From the NCBI RefSeq assembly GCF_000429905.1, contig NZ_KE386983.1, positions 116,336 through 180,335 of the forward strand: DNA of 64,000 nt, given 5' to 3'. Positions 16,524-25,223 of this stretch are shown piece by piece. The notes beneath the pieces were generated by a model that worked only from the letters and a program-made list of their open reading frames with translations, was not told the DNA's origin and ran no database searches. Each line of letters opens with the position of its first letter. Position 1 is the first letter of the stretch. Origin of the DNA: Desulfatibacillum aliphaticivorans DSM 15576 (lineage in GTDB: Bacteria > Desulfobacterota > Desulfobacteria > Desulfobacterales > Desulfatibacillaceae). The position numbers were made by a program, and so were the translations under genes.

Positions 16524-16683
16524 GGCCTTGACACGGGGACGCGCATCCCGTCCGTCGCCGCCGCTCTTAAGCAGTGAGGCGTGGGCTGCATGTTCCTTCG
16601 CGTCCCGCCCGGAGTTTATTTATTATCAATTATTCCGGGATGTTAACGACCTATTGAAACGTAAAGAGGCTAACCGAAGAGTC

Positions 16684-17751
16684 ATGTTAGACAGGCTGGA
16701 AGGTGTTGAACAGCGTTTTCTGGAAGTCGAATCCCTGTTGAGCGACCCCAAAATTGTGGGCGATCAAAAGGTCTACCAGAAATATGTCCGGGAGCACGCC
16801 GATCTTTCCAAGGTGGTGGAGGCTTACAGGGAATACAAGCAGGTCCTGGAGGGGCTGGAGGAGAGCAAGGAACTGCTCAAGGATCCGGACCCGGACATCA
16901 AGGATCTGGCCAAAGAGGAGATCGACCGGCTCGACAAGGAACAGGTTCGCCTGGAAGACGAGCTGAAAATCCTCCTGCTTCCCAAGGACCCCAACGACGA
17001 TAAAAACGTCATCCTGGAAATACGCGCCGGAACCGGCGGGGACGAAGCCGGACTCTTTGCGGCCGATCTTTTCCGCATGTACTCCCGGTACGCGGAAACC
17101 CGGGGCTGGAAAGTGGAAACCTTGTCCGAGCATCTTACGGGCGTGGGCGGCATCAAGGAAATCGCCGCCATGATCACGGGCCAGGGCGTGTACAGCGCCT
17201 TCAAGTTCGAAAGCGGGACCCATCGCGTGCAGCGCGTTCCCGTCACCGAAGCCCAGGGCCGCATCCATACCTCTGCATGCACCGTGGCCGTGCTGCCGGA
17301 AGCCGAGGAAGTGGACATTCAGATCGATCCTTCGGAAATCCGGGTGGACGTGTATCGCTCCCAGGGCGCCGGCGGCCAGCACGTCAACACCACCGACTCG
17401 GCGGTGCGTCTCACCCACTTGCCCACGGGCGTGGTGGTGACCTGCCAGGATGAAAAATCCCAGCATAAAAACAAGGCCAAGGCCATGAAGGTCTTACGGG
17501 CCCGCCTTTTGGACCACGCCGTGCAGGAGCAGAACGCCTCCATCAGCGCCGAGCGCAAAAGCCAGGTGGGTTCCGGGGATCGCAGCGAACGCATTCGCAC
17601 TTATAACTATCCCCAGGGCCGGGTGACCGACCACCGCATCGGCTTGACCTTGTACAAGCTGGAAAGCATCATGGCCGGCCAGATTTCGGAAATCGTGGAC
17701 GCCCTGACCACCCATTACAATGCGGAGGCCCTTCAGGAAGGGGGCTTGTAA
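16684..17751 (+). CDS. prfA: Peptide chain release factor 1
   Basis: RF1 recognises UAA and UAG stop codons and triggers peptidyl-tRNA hydrolysis. The frame is open further upstream, but ATG 16684 (MLDRLEGVEQRFLEVESLL) gives 355 residues, the normal RF1 length. The GGQ loop is YRSQGAGGQHVNTTDSAVRLTH, and the RF1-type anticodon-like tripeptide is in the RIHTSACTVAVLPE region (RF1 class rather than RF2 SPF). C-terminal GDRSERIRTYNYPQGRVTDHR is also diagnostic. prmC, which methylates the Gln of GGQ, lies 137 nt downstream. Confidence 0.97.
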   Translation: MLDRLEGVEQRFLEVESLLSDPKIVGDQKVYQKYVREHADLSKVVEAYREYKQVLEGLEESKELLKDPDPDIKDLAKEEIDRLDKEQVRLEDELKILLLPKDPNDDKNVILEIRAGTGGDEAGLFAADLFRMYSRYAETRGWKVETLSEHLTGVGGIKEIAAMITGQGVYSAFKFESGTHRVQRVPVTEAQGRIHTSACTVAVLPEAEEVDIQIDPSEIRVDVYRSQGAGGQHVNTTDSAVRLTHLPTGVVVTCQDEKSQHKNKAKAMKVLRARLLDHAVQEQNASISAERKSQVGSGDRSERIRTYNYPQGRVTDHRIGLTLYKLESIMAGQISEIVDALTTHYNAEALQEGGL

Positions 17752-17812
17752 TCCAAACGGACGGAGCGTGCAAGCGCCGCAGTTCTTCGTCATCCCCGTG
17801 AAGAGAAGCGGC

Positions 17813-17838
17813 GGGATGATTGCGGCTTTTTGCAATCA
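17813..17838 (+). other. Hairpin between prfA and prmC
   Basis: GATGATTGC (17813-17821) pairs perfectly with GCAATCATC (17830-17838) around an 8-nt loop. No T-run follows, so it is more likely a processing or attenuation element than a full terminator. Confidence 0.5.
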
Positions 17839-17887
17839 TCATGACGCTGTCCCGGAAACGGGGAACCAGCGTCTTTAAGGAAATGGA

Positions 17888-18757
17888 ATGGCCCCGGAAA
17901 CCTGGACAATCCAAAAAATCCTGAAATGGACCACGGATTTTTTTTCGGAAAAACAGGTGGAGGCTCCCAGGCTTTCCGCTGAAATCCTTTTGTCCCATTG
18001 CCTGGACTATCCCCGAATCCATTTATACACCCGGCATGACCAACCCTTGAACCCCGAGGAACTGGGCCGCTTTCGCGAGCTAGTCAAACGCCGCGCCGCC
18101 CGGGAGCCAGTGGCTTACATTGTGGGAAATCGGGACTTTTGGACTCTGGAGCTGGACGTCAATCCCTCGGTGCTCATTCCCCGGCCGGAAACCGAAACCC
18201 TGGTGGAAACGGCCTTGGAAGTTTTAAACGCCGCGCAGGCGCCCATGCGGGTTCTGGACCTGGGAACCGGGTCCGGGGCCATCATTCTGGCTTTGGCCTC
18301 GGAAAAGCCCGAGCATCATTACATGGCCGTGGACTATTCGCCCCAGGCCCTGGAAACGGCCAAGGCCAACGCCCAAAAACACAATCTTAACGTGGATTTT
18401 TATAAAGGCTCCTGGTTCGAGGCCGTCAGATGCCTGGATCGCTTCGACCTGGTAGTCTCCAATCCTCCCTATATCCCCTCCCGGGACATCCCCGGCCTCA
18501 TGCCCGAAGTAGCCCGCTATGAGCCCATGTCGGCCCTGGACGGCGGCCCCCAAGGCATGGACCATCTGGCCCTCATTATTGAACGGGCGCCCGAGCACCT
18601 GAAACCCGGCGGCTGGCTTATGCTGGAAATGGGCTTTGACCAAAAGGAATTGGTGGAGCAGGTTGCGCTGGAAACCCAGGCTTACGAGAACGTGAGATTC
18701 GTCCGGGACCTTGCCGGGCATTTTCGCACGGCCGTCATGCAGCGGCCAGCCCCATAA
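17888..18757 (+). CDS. prmC: Release factor glutamine methyltransferase
   Basis: PrmC methylates the glutamine of the GGQ motif in RF1 and RF2 using S-adenosylmethionine. The 289-residue protein has the N-terminal helical substrate-binding domain (SAEILLSHCLDYPRIHLYTR; about 1-95). The AdoMet domain follows with VLIPRPETETLVE, the SAM-binding VLDLGTGSGAIILALA (motif I, ~residue 120) and the catalytic VVSNPPYIPSRDI (NPPY, ~residue 195). Adjacency to prfA is the usual arrangement and confirms the assignment over other N5-glutamine methyltransferases. Confidence 0.96.
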   Translation: MAPETWTIQKILKWTTDFFSEKQVEAPRLSAEILLSHCLDYPRIHLYTRHDQPLNPEELGRFRELVKRRAAREPVAYIVGNRDFWTLELDVNPSVLIPRPETETLVETALEVLNAAQAPMRVLDLGTGSGAIILALASEKPEHHYMAVDYSPQALETAKANAQKHNLNVDFYKGSWFEAVRCLDRFDLVVSNPPYIPSRDIPGLMPEVARYEPMSALDGGPQGMDHLALIIERAPEHLKPGGWLMLEMGFDQKELVEQVALETQAYENVRFVRDLAGHFRTAVMQRPAP

Positions 18758-18793
18758 CCCTTTGTCCAACCTCCTGTTACGTCCTTTTTGCCC

Positions 18794-18822
18794 TTGACCG
18801 ATACCTCCTCTTTTATTACACT
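18794..18822 (+). promoter_or_regulatory. Candidate promoter for pfp
   Basis: TTGACC (18794-18799) and TACACT (18817-18822) are separated by 17 bp, about 80 nt upstream of the GTG start. Confidence 0.5.
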
Positions 18823-18901
18823 TTGCAGGATACGCCATTCTTAATGTTAACTGAATAAAAGCCTATGACTTAAGGCGCTTATATAGACTCAGGAGGCCGC
18901 C

Positions 18902-21010
18902 GTGACAGAAAAGGACCTGATCAGCCTTGACTCCCTTATGAAACACCCCGACGTTGTGAAGGTTACCGCCAAGGAAAACCAACAACTGATCGACCGGCGT
19001 GAAAGCATTCCGCCAAGCTGCAAGGTGTTCGAAAACTCCTGCATCGCCTTGGAAGACCGGGGCCAGTACGAGTTCGAGATCGACCCGGAAGCGGCGAGAA
19101 AGCTGCCTGACATCATCCACAACAAGGTGCAGGCGGTGGTGGGCGTGGAATGCCCCTCTGAGGAAGAAGCGGCGGAGCACGGCAAGGCCAGGGCAATCGG
19201 CGTGGTCTTCTCCGGCGGCCCTGCGCCCGGCGGCCACAACGTGATTGCAGGCATTTACGACGCAGCCGTCAAGGCCAATCCGGACACCAAGGTATTGGGC
19301 TTTCTCATGGGGCCGGACGGCGTGATCGAAAACGAATACACGGTCCTGACCAAAGAAATCGTGGACAATTACCGGAATCTGGGCGGTTTCGGCATGATCA
19401 AGACAGGCCGCACCAAGATTGACTCTGTAAAAAAGGTTTCCAGCGCCCGCCAGACCTGCAAGGATCTGGGCCTGGACGCCCTGGTGATCATTGGCGGGGA
19501 CGACTCCAACACCAACGCCGCCTTTCTCGCCCAGGAGCTTAAGGACGACGGCGTTCAGGTCATCGGCGTTCCCAAGACCATTGACGGCGACATCCAGGTT
19601 CGGGACAAGTCAGGCAATGTTCTGTGCGCCATGTCCTTTGGATTTCATACTGCTGCCAGGGCCTTCGCCACGGAAATCAGCAACCTGTGCACCGACGCCT
19701 CCAGCGACGTCAAGTACTGGCACATCTGCAAGGTCATGGGCAGGGTGGCCAGTCACCTGGCCCTGGAAGTGGCCCTCCAGACTCACGCCAATCTCACCCT
19801 GATCGGCGAAGAGCTTTCGGAATACGTGGATTACGAACGCATTCAAAAGGCCGAGGCAACCGGCCAGACCGATTACACGGCCTACGGCATGACTCTCCGC
19901 CACCTGTCCCGCGTGATCTGCAACGGCATCGTGCGCAGAGCCGCCGTGGGCAAGAATTACGGGGTCATGGTCATCCCGGAAGGCGTGCTGGAGTTCATCA
20001 ACGAAATCCAGACTTTCATCATCAAGCTGAACACCATCATCGCCGACTTTAACGAAATGCACGACCGGCCTTTTCACCTGGAATTCCAGAGACTGGAGGA
20101 AAAGCTGGAGTACCTCCGCAGGCTGGCCCGCAGGTCCCGCGAGGACGATTCCTTCACCCTCTGGAACACCCGGGACGACGACCTGTTCTCCGACCTGCCC
20201 ATTTTCTTCCAGGAAGGCCTGCTTATGGAGCGGGACAGCCACGGAAACTTTCCCTTTTCCCAGGTGGAGACGGACAAGGTCATAATGGGCCTGGTCCAGG
20301 ACTACCTGGCCTGGCTGCGGGATCAGGGCAAATACAAGGTGGGCCTCACCCGGGATTATTACGAAAAGACCATGAAAAAGGGCGGCGCCGATCCTCAGCT
20401 ATACGGCCCCGTACTCTTCAGAAATTACCAGGACGGCGAGTTTTTGCTCATGAAAGAGGAAATCATGAGTCTCAAGACCCTGACCCAGGAAATGATTCGC
20501 TGCAATGCGCTGAAAGAAGGGGAGTCCATTCCGTCCGTGGTGCAGGCCATTTATAAAAAGAGCATTCCCAGCTTCAAAACCCAGGTCCATTTTTACGGCT
20601 ACGACGGCCGGGGCAGCGATCCCACGTGGTTCGACTGCACCTACACCTACAACCTGGGCCTGACCGTGTTCTCTTTGATTGCGGCGGGCGCCACCGGCCA
20701 GATGGCGGCCATCCGCAACCTGGAGCGGGAATTCGACACATGGGAGCCCATCGGCATTCCCATCGGCCCCCTGATGCATTTGGAAGAGCGCAAGGGCAAG
20801 CTGACCCTGGTTATTGAGAAAAGCACGGTCCAGCTTAATTCCGCGTCTTTTCAGGTGGTCAAGAATCTCAGGGAAAAATGGCTGGCCGCCCATCCCGGCC
20901 CGGACGAATTTCGCAGGCCCGGCCCCATCAGCATGGGCGATCCCCGGTCCGAAGACCGGCCCATCACCCTGGCGTTAAACGCCCTGGGCTCCACTCCGCC
21001 GGAGGAATAG
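18902..21010 (+). CDS. pfp: Pyrophosphate-dependent 6-phosphofructokinase (long form)
   Basis: This enzyme reversibly phosphorylates fructose 6-phosphate with pyrophosphate. The 702-residue length fits the long PPi-PFK group that also includes plant and spirochaete enzymes. The nucleotide/PPi loop is VVFSGGPAPGGHNVIAG (~residue 100-116). The GGDD segment (VIIGGDDSNTNAAF, ~197) has Asp where ATP-PFKs carry Gly, the accepted marker of PPi use. VPKTIDGDI carries the catalytic TIDxD-type site and MGRVASHLALE binds substrate. The start is GTG with a strong AGGAGG. Together with PPDK (9149-11866) it supports PPi-linked glycolysis. It has its own candidate promoter. Confidence 0.93.
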   Translation: MTEKDLISLDSLMKHPDVVKVTAKENQQLIDRRESIPPSCKVFENSCIALEDRGQYEFEIDPEAARKLPDIIHNKVQAVVGVECPSEEEAAEHGKARAIGVVFSGGPAPGGHNVIAGIYDAAVKANPDTKVLGFLMGPDGVIENEYTVLTKEIVDNYRNLGGFGMIKTGRTKIDSVKKVSSARQTCKDLGLDALVIIGGDDSNTNAAFLAQELKDDGVQVIGVPKTIDGDIQVRDKSGNVLCAMSFGFHTAARAFATEISNLCTDASSDVKYWHICKVMGRVASHLALEVALQTHANLTLIGEELSEYVDYERIQKAEATGQTDYTAYGMTLRHLSRVICNGIVRRAAVGKNYGVMVIPEGVLEFINEIQTFIIKLNTIIADFNEMHDRPFHLEFQRLEEKLEYLRRLARRSREDDSFTLWNTRDDDLFSDLPIFFQEGLLMERDSHGNFPFSQVETDKVIMGLVQDYLAWLRDQGKYKVGLTRDYYEKTMKKGGADPQLYGPVLFRNYQDGEFLLMKEEIMSLKTLTQEMIRCNALKEGESIPSVVQAIYKKSIPSFKTQVHFYGYDGRGSDPTWFDCTYTYNLGLTVFSLIAAGATGQMAAIRNLEREFDTWEPIGIPIGPLMHLEERKGKLTLVIEKSTVQLNSASFQVVKNLREKWLAAHPGPDEFRRPGPISMGDPRSEDRPITLALNALGSTPPEE

Positions 21011-21305
21011 CAGGAAATCGGGCTTGCGACAAAACTTTAAGAGCTTGCTGCATAACAGGCAAGCGTGCTCTATGGCGGTGAAATTTCGGGGACATGACTT
21101 TATCTCGGAAAAATACTCCTGAATTCACCAAATACGCCGCCCCGAGATAAGTATCGCGTTCCCCTGAAATCGATTCTCTCTTTGCTCGAATGATCGCAAT
21201 TTGACATCGGATTTTATGAATCTTCGTCCCTTCCCCCGCAAGGGGGGAGGGCGTGATGGAAGGAATTGCAACCTTCTCTTGTCCCCAAACTGAAAGGCGC
21301 GTGTC
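21011..21305. other. Intergenic region with G/C-rich palindrome
   Basis: No gene is visible. CCCTTCCCCCGC followed by AAGGGGGGAGGGCG (about 21228-21253) is a short palindrome like those in the 3400-3525 repeat cluster. Confidence 0.5.
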
Positions 21306-22385
21306 ATGCACCAGTCTTTTTCCATCAAGAATTACCGCTGCTTCCAAGACTTCACCATCCAAGGCCTCAAACGCGTCAACCTCATCGCCGGAAAAAACAA
21401 CTCGGGAAAAACGTCCCTGTTGGAGGCGCTGTTTCTTCATTCTGGTTATTTCAACCCTGAATTGTTAACTCGGGTAAATGTTTTTCGTGGGATAAAAAGA
21501 TTTAAGAATAGATCCCCAAAGGACCATTGGGCTTCATTATTTCATTGCGGTGATACTGCTCTGGAAATCCAGCTAACAAGCAATGCAGGAGAAAAAGAGT
21601 CTGCACAACTCGCTATAGCCATGAAAAAGTCGCCCAATGGAACAATCTCTCAAGTTTATGATAATGGCGAGAATGGTCTTGAGGATCCACAGCTACAAGC
21701 AACGTCAATGGTCAAAAATTGGCATTTATCGATGAAATACAATGATCCTGCTTCCGGGCTAAATGAGGTCAACGCAAGGCTCATGGAGGATGGAACAATT
21801 TTGGTAAAACCTGGGGATAACCAGGATTCAAAATCGTCAATAATGTTGCCTACAAAGCATCGTTCCTTTACAGAAGACGCAGAAAGATTCAGCGAACTGG
21901 AAAAAAAGGGTAAGACAAAGGAACTTTTGGATACACTAAAAATACTTGAGCCCAGGTTACAGCGGCTCGCTGTATTAATTTTGGCTGGAGATGCCATTAT
22001 CTGTGGGGACATTGGGTTGCAAGAGATGCTGCCTCTCGCCTACATGGGAGAAGGGATGACCAACATGTTAACTATACTGTTGGCGATTGCTGAGGCTAAA
22101 GGAGGGAAGATTTTTGTCGACGAAGTAGAAAACGGCCTGCATCACTCCGTGCTTCCCCAGGTTTGGACCGCCATTGGCGCGGCGGCTAAAAAGTATGACG
22201 TGCAGATTTTTGCCACCACCCATAGTTGGGAATGCATCGAGGCCGCCCATCAGGCCTTTACCCAGGCTGATGAATACGACCTTGCCGTCCACCGATTGGA
22301 AACCAGAGATGGGAAAATTCACGCGGTATCAATGGATGAGGAGAGTCTTGAGGTAATAATCGAAGAGGGGTTTGAAATCCGATGA
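21306..22385 (+). CDS. AAA/ABC-type ATPase (AAA15/OLD-like), first gene of ATPase-TOPRIM pair
   Basis: The 359-residue protein is an SMC/ABC-like ATPase of the AAA_15/AAA_21 type. Walker A is GKNNSGKT (residues 29-36), preceded by the family start SIKNYRCFQDFTIQGL. A signature-like GEGMTNMLTILLAI, Walker B KIFVDEVENGLHHS (~residue 270) and the switch His in IFATTHSWECIEAA follow. The middle (about residues 60-220) is poorly conserved and visibly AT-richer than neighbouring genes, suggesting horizontal transfer. Its last 4 nt overlap the next gene (ATGA), so the products are almost certainly partners. Two-gene ATPase plus TOPRIM modules include PARIS and OLD-type defence systems; that role here is inference. 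Confidence 0.88.
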   Translation: MHQSFSIKNYRCFQDFTIQGLKRVNLIAGKNNSGKTSLLEALFLHSGYFNPELLTRVNVFRGIKRFKNRSPKDHWASLFHCGDTALEIQLTSNAGEKESAQLAIAMKKSPNGTISQVYDNGENGLEDPQLQATSMVKNWHLSMKYNDPASGLNEVNARLMEDGTILVKPGDNQDSKSSIMLPTKHRSFTEDAERFSELEKKGKTKELLDTLKILEPRLQRLAVLILAGDAIICGDIGLQEMLPLAYMGEGMTNMLTILLAIAEAKGGKIFVDEVENGLHHSVLPQVWTAIGAAAKKYDVQIFATTHSWECIEAAHQAFTQADEYDLAVHRLETRDGKIHAVSMDEESLEVIIEEGFEIR

Positions 22386-22993
22386 AAAAGATGCTTGAAA
22401 TCAAAACGCCGAAAGCGCTTCTGGTGGAAGGACAGGACGCCTGGAGTTTTTTTCGAGCAATGATCGTGCATTTAAAACTTGAAGAAGAGGTCCGAGCATA
22501 TAACTTTGGAGGAATTAAGGATTTTCGGAAATACTTAAATACGTTTAAAGATTTGCCTGGATTTTGGGAACTTGAAACCTTGGCGATTATTCGAGACGCG
22601 GAAGTGAACGCATCAGATGCCTTTAAAAGCATTCAAGGAGCCCTTGAACAATGCCAGTTGCCTATCCCAACAGCGCCGGCAACGTTTTTGCAAGCAAAAC
22701 CGAAAATTGGCGTTTTTATTTTGCCGGATCAGGTGAATCCCGGCATGCTGGAAACCTTGTGCCTGAGAGCAGTGACGGATGATCCAGGATATTTATGTTT
22801 GGACAGCTTTTTCGATTGTTTTAAAGATAATGGAGGGGAGGCGCCGAATAATATGGAAAAGGCCAAGGTTCAGGCTTTTTTGGCGACAAGAAAGAAGCCG
22901 GGAAGGCTGATTGGCCAGTCGGCCGACCAGGGCCATTGGCCCTGGGACAATGAGGCGTTTTCCGAAATCATCGGTTTTGTGCAAAGTATGTAA
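22382..22993 (+). CDS. DUF3226 TOPRIM-like protein, partner of the ATPase
   Basis: The 203-residue protein matches the DUF3226 pattern. An N-terminal K-ALLVEGQDAWSFF carries the TOPRIM Glu (E16). LAIIRDAEVNAS holds the acidic D72-x-E74 pair in place of DxD. The family segment GVFILPDQVNPGMLETL comes next, and the C-terminal WPWDNEAF ends the domain. The TOPRIM fold is used by OLD nucleases, primases and topoisomerases to bind metal for phosphodiester chemistry; whether this one cleaves nucleic acid is not established. The start overlaps the ATPase stop by 4 nt. In PARIS the TOPRIM partner is a different DUF (DUF4435), so this would be a relative, not the same system. Confidence 0.85.
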   Translation: MKKMLEIKTPKALLVEGQDAWSFFRAMIVHLKLEEEVRAYNFGGIKDFRKYLNTFKDLPGFWELETLAIIRDAEVNASDAFKSIQGALEQCQLPIPTAPATFLQAKPKIGVFILPDQVNPGMLETLCLRAVTDDPGYLCLDSFFDCFKDNGGEAPNNMEKAKVQAFLATRKKPGRLIGQSADQGHWPWDNEAFSEIIGFVQSM

Positions 22994-23054
22994 AACAAAC
23001 GAGAGACTTCCAGGCGCAGGTGATGTGCGCCTTTTACCATATCGAGCGTGAATA

Positions 23055-23984
23055 ATGCCCCCCATCCACATACACACCCCCTTGTTGGAACACCGCCTGT
23101 TGGGCGAGGCTATCGGCCGGAAAATCCTGTTAAAAATGGAATGCCTGCAGCCGCCGGGATCGTTCAAGATCCGCGGCGTGGGATATCTTTGCCAAAAAGC
23201 CGTGGAAAGGGGCGTGACCCATCTGATTTCCTCTTCCGCAGGCAACGCGGGATACGCCACGGCCTATGCGGGGCGCAAATTGGGCGTGAAAGTCACTGTC
23301 GTCGCGCCGGAAAGCTCCTCGCCGCGAGCCAGGGAACTGATTCAGTCGGAGAAAGCCGAACTCATCATCCACGGCCAAGCCTGGGACGACGCCCACGTTC
23401 GCGCCCAGGAATGCCTGCTGGACGAAAAGTGCGCCTACGTGCCTCCTTTCGACCACCCGGACCTATGGACCGGTCATTCCTCTTTGGTGGACGAACTGGC
23501 CGAGCAGTGCGGCAAGCCGGACGCCGTGGTTCTCTCCGTAGGCGGCGGAGGGCTTTTATGCGGCGTCCTGGAAGGCATGGAGCGCCATGGCTGGAAGGAC
23601 GTTCCGGTGATAGCCGCCGAAACCCGGGGCGCGGACTCCTTCGCCCAATCCGTGGCGCAGGGCTCGCTGGTTCATCTGGACGCCATCACGTCCATCGCCC
23701 AAAGCCTGGGCGCCAAGACAGCCTCGCAGGCAGCCCTGGACTGGACCTTTCGCCATGAAGTGAGGCCGGCGGTGGTTTCGGATAAGGATGCGGTCAAGGC
23801 TTGCCTGGCCTTTGCCGAAGACCGGAAAGTTTTGGTGGAGCCCGCGTGCGGAGCGTCTTTGGCCGCGGCTTACGACAACCTGCGGGAGTTGCAAGATGCG
23901 AAAACAGTCGTGGTTATCGTGTGCGGCGGCATCGGCGTGACCCTGAATCGGATGTGGGCGTGGAAAAAGGAGTTCGGGCTGTAA
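23055..23984 (+). CDS. PLP-dependent serine/threonine dehydratase-like enzyme
   Basis: This is a fold-type II PLP enzyme of 309 residues. The Schiff-base Lys is in LQPPGSFKIRGVG (~residue 39), the substrate loop is SSSAGNAGYATAYAGR, and the phosphate-binding glycine loop is SVGGGGLLCGV. The C-terminal VCGGIG segment and a Cys (PACGASLAAAYD) resemble eukaryotic-type L-serine dehydratases more than biosynthetic IlvA, and no ACT domain is present. L-serine or L-threonine deamination to pyruvate or 2-oxobutyrate is most likely. A terminator follows. Confidence 0.88.
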   Translation: MPPIHIHTPLLEHRLLGEAIGRKILLKMECLQPPGSFKIRGVGYLCQKAVERGVTHLISSSAGNAGYATAYAGRKLGVKVTVVAPESSSPRARELIQSEKAELIIHGQAWDDAHVRAQECLLDEKCAYVPPFDHPDLWTGHSSLVDELAEQCGKPDAVVLSVGGGGLLCGVLEGMERHGWKDVPVIAAETRGADSFAQSVAQGSLVHLDAITSIAQSLGAKTASQAALDWTFRHEVRPAVVSDKDAVKACLAFAEDRKVLVEPACGASLAAAYDNLRELQDAKTVVVIVCGGIGVTLNRMWAWKKEFGL

Positions 23985-24024
23985 GGCGACGCGTTGCCAG
24001 GGCCTTCCGCTCGGTCTGGCGAAC

Positions 24025-24060
24025 AGGGCCCGGCCGGGTGATCAGCCAGGCCCTTTTTTT
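24025..24060 (+). terminator. Intrinsic terminator after the dehydratase
   Basis: AGGGCCCGGC pairs with GCCAGGCCCT (outer stem 24025-24030 with 24049-24054) and is followed by a run of seven T. Confidence 0.8.
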
Positions 24061-24070
24061 CAAGGCAACA

Positions 24071-24559
24071 TTAGAATTGTTGGGGAATGTCCCCGCCGGC
24101 CGTTAGACAGGTTACGGTGATAACCAGGCTGTCTCCGGATGACGGGGTCATCCCTGCGCAGTCACAATACGTGGGATCGCCATTCAGAATGTCAGCCACA
24201 GCCCTTTGCCTGTTGGTTTTATCCCGGCAGACGGCCTTGGAAACCGTAAGAACGGCTCCGACGGCATCGCCTTGAATGGCTACGGAGGGATCAGAGCTTC
24301 CGTCCGAGACGCCCACTACGCGAAATGAAAGGCGTTGCCCCGGTCTAATTCCTGATAGATTGAAGGTCCATGCCGTATCAGTCGCCGCGGCGGGAGGAAG
24401 TATTATGCCATCAAGTGAGGCTATGGCATTTTTAATGGTCCCTCCGTTCAGTGAGACAATCACGGAGTCGCCGCCCTGAATGGGGGCTCCAACTGCCGCC
24501 GTCACGGGCAAGCCAATGCATGCCGCCAAAACAAACAGCCCTAACAATACTTTTTTCAT
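24071..24559 (-). CDS. Secreted hypothetical protein with CRDK..YCDC motif (paralogue 1)
   Basis: The 162-residue protein has a clear Sec signal peptide (KKVLLGLFVLAACIGLPVTAAVGA) after a GGAGGGG ribosome site. The body is beta-rich: a GGDSVIVSLNGGTIKNAI start, a central AWTFNLSGIRPGQ strand, and a C-terminal block AVCRDKTNRQRAVADILNG followed by YCDCAGMTPSSGD. The same block appears in the protein at 25224-25709, so the two are paralogues. The conserved Cys residues (VCRDK and YCDC) may form disulfides or bind metal. I know no named family. It probably lies in the periplasm or outside the cell. Confidence 0.75.
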   Translation of the reverse strand: MKKVLLGLFVLAACIGLPVTAAVGAPIQGGDSVIVSLNGGTIKNAIASLDGIILPPAAATDTAWTFNLSGIRPGQRLSFRVVGVSDGSSDPSVAIQGDAVGAVLTVSKAVCRDKTNRQRAVADILNGDPTYCDCAGMTPSSGDSLVITVTCLTAGGDIPQQF

Positions 24560-24917
24560 GATTACCCCTCCTGCATGATAGGAAATATCAACTGCCGTGT
24601 GCGAGCTCTCTTTAAAAAAAGGCGTATGTAGACAATTATGACGCCTATATTAATGAAAACCGGAATGGGGTCAATCGAAATTAACAGGCGGACGAAAAAA
24701 CTTGAAAAAGCATTTTTAATGTCATTCCGAATTGTCAATAATTTAGTCTTTATTGATTCTTTGTTGGTATAATTCCATGCAGTCTGAGGAAGCGGCTTTT
24801 TCTATAAGAAAAAAAAGGGACGTGGGGCCCCCTTTGATAGAAGAAACGGAAGTCGAGGCGATGGTTGTTAATGCCTATTTTGTGAAGAGTGCGTCGGCGA
24901 CCGGAAGATCATAGGGC
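24560..24917. other. AT-rich intergenic region between secreted-protein and zinc-ribbon genes
   Basis: The stretch is AT-rich and holds the upstream region of the 24071-24559 gene on the minus strand and a possible terminator at 24811-24835. No gene is seen. Confidence 0.6.
24811..24835 (-). terminator. Possible weak terminator after zinc-ribbon gene
   Basis: On the minus strand AAAGGG pairs with CCCTTT over a loop containing GGCCCC and continues into a T-run. The stem is only about 6 bp. Confidence 0.4.
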
Positions 24918-25154
24918 TTACACATTGGAGGGATGGACTATAGCGGCAGTGCGTTCGTTCCATCGGCAGCCGCAGGCCTTGCAATGCCAGTCGGGCGAGG
25001 ACTTGTTCCTGCGGCATTGGCCGAGAATCACCTCGCCTTTTAAATGCAGAAGATAGACGGCTATGGGCGGGGATCCGTAAATGATGCGGATCCCCGCTTT
25101 TTGCTCGCAGAAGGGGCAATGACGCTGGCCGATTACTGATAGATCGTCGGTCAT
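24918..25154 (-). CDS. Small zinc-ribbon protein
   Basis: The 78-residue protein has two knuckles, RHCPFCEQKAG near the N terminus and WHCKACGCRW near residue 58, giving a four-Cys zinc ribbon with ~40 residues between the pairs. No signal peptide is present, so it is probably cytoplasmic. GAGGAA lies 9 nt upstream of the ATG. It stands between two genes for secreted paralogues on the same strand. The C-terminal pair followed by Trp is like nucleic-acid-binding ribbons; function is unknown. Confidence 0.72.
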   Translation of the reverse strand: MTDDLSVIGQRHCPFCEQKAGIRIIYGSPPIAVYLLHLKGEVILGQCRRNKSSPDWHCKACGCRWNERTAAIVHPSNV

Positions 25155-25223
25155 GGCCGTATTCCTCTTTTAGGAGGATTTGCCTGATTTTGTCGGTCCC
25201 GGCATTGCCGTGCAGTCGCCGCT

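Noticed and set aside
24608..24780. TATAAT at 24768 as a plus-strand promoter
   Set aside because: No -35 element lies at 16-18 bp, and no plus-strand gene follows.
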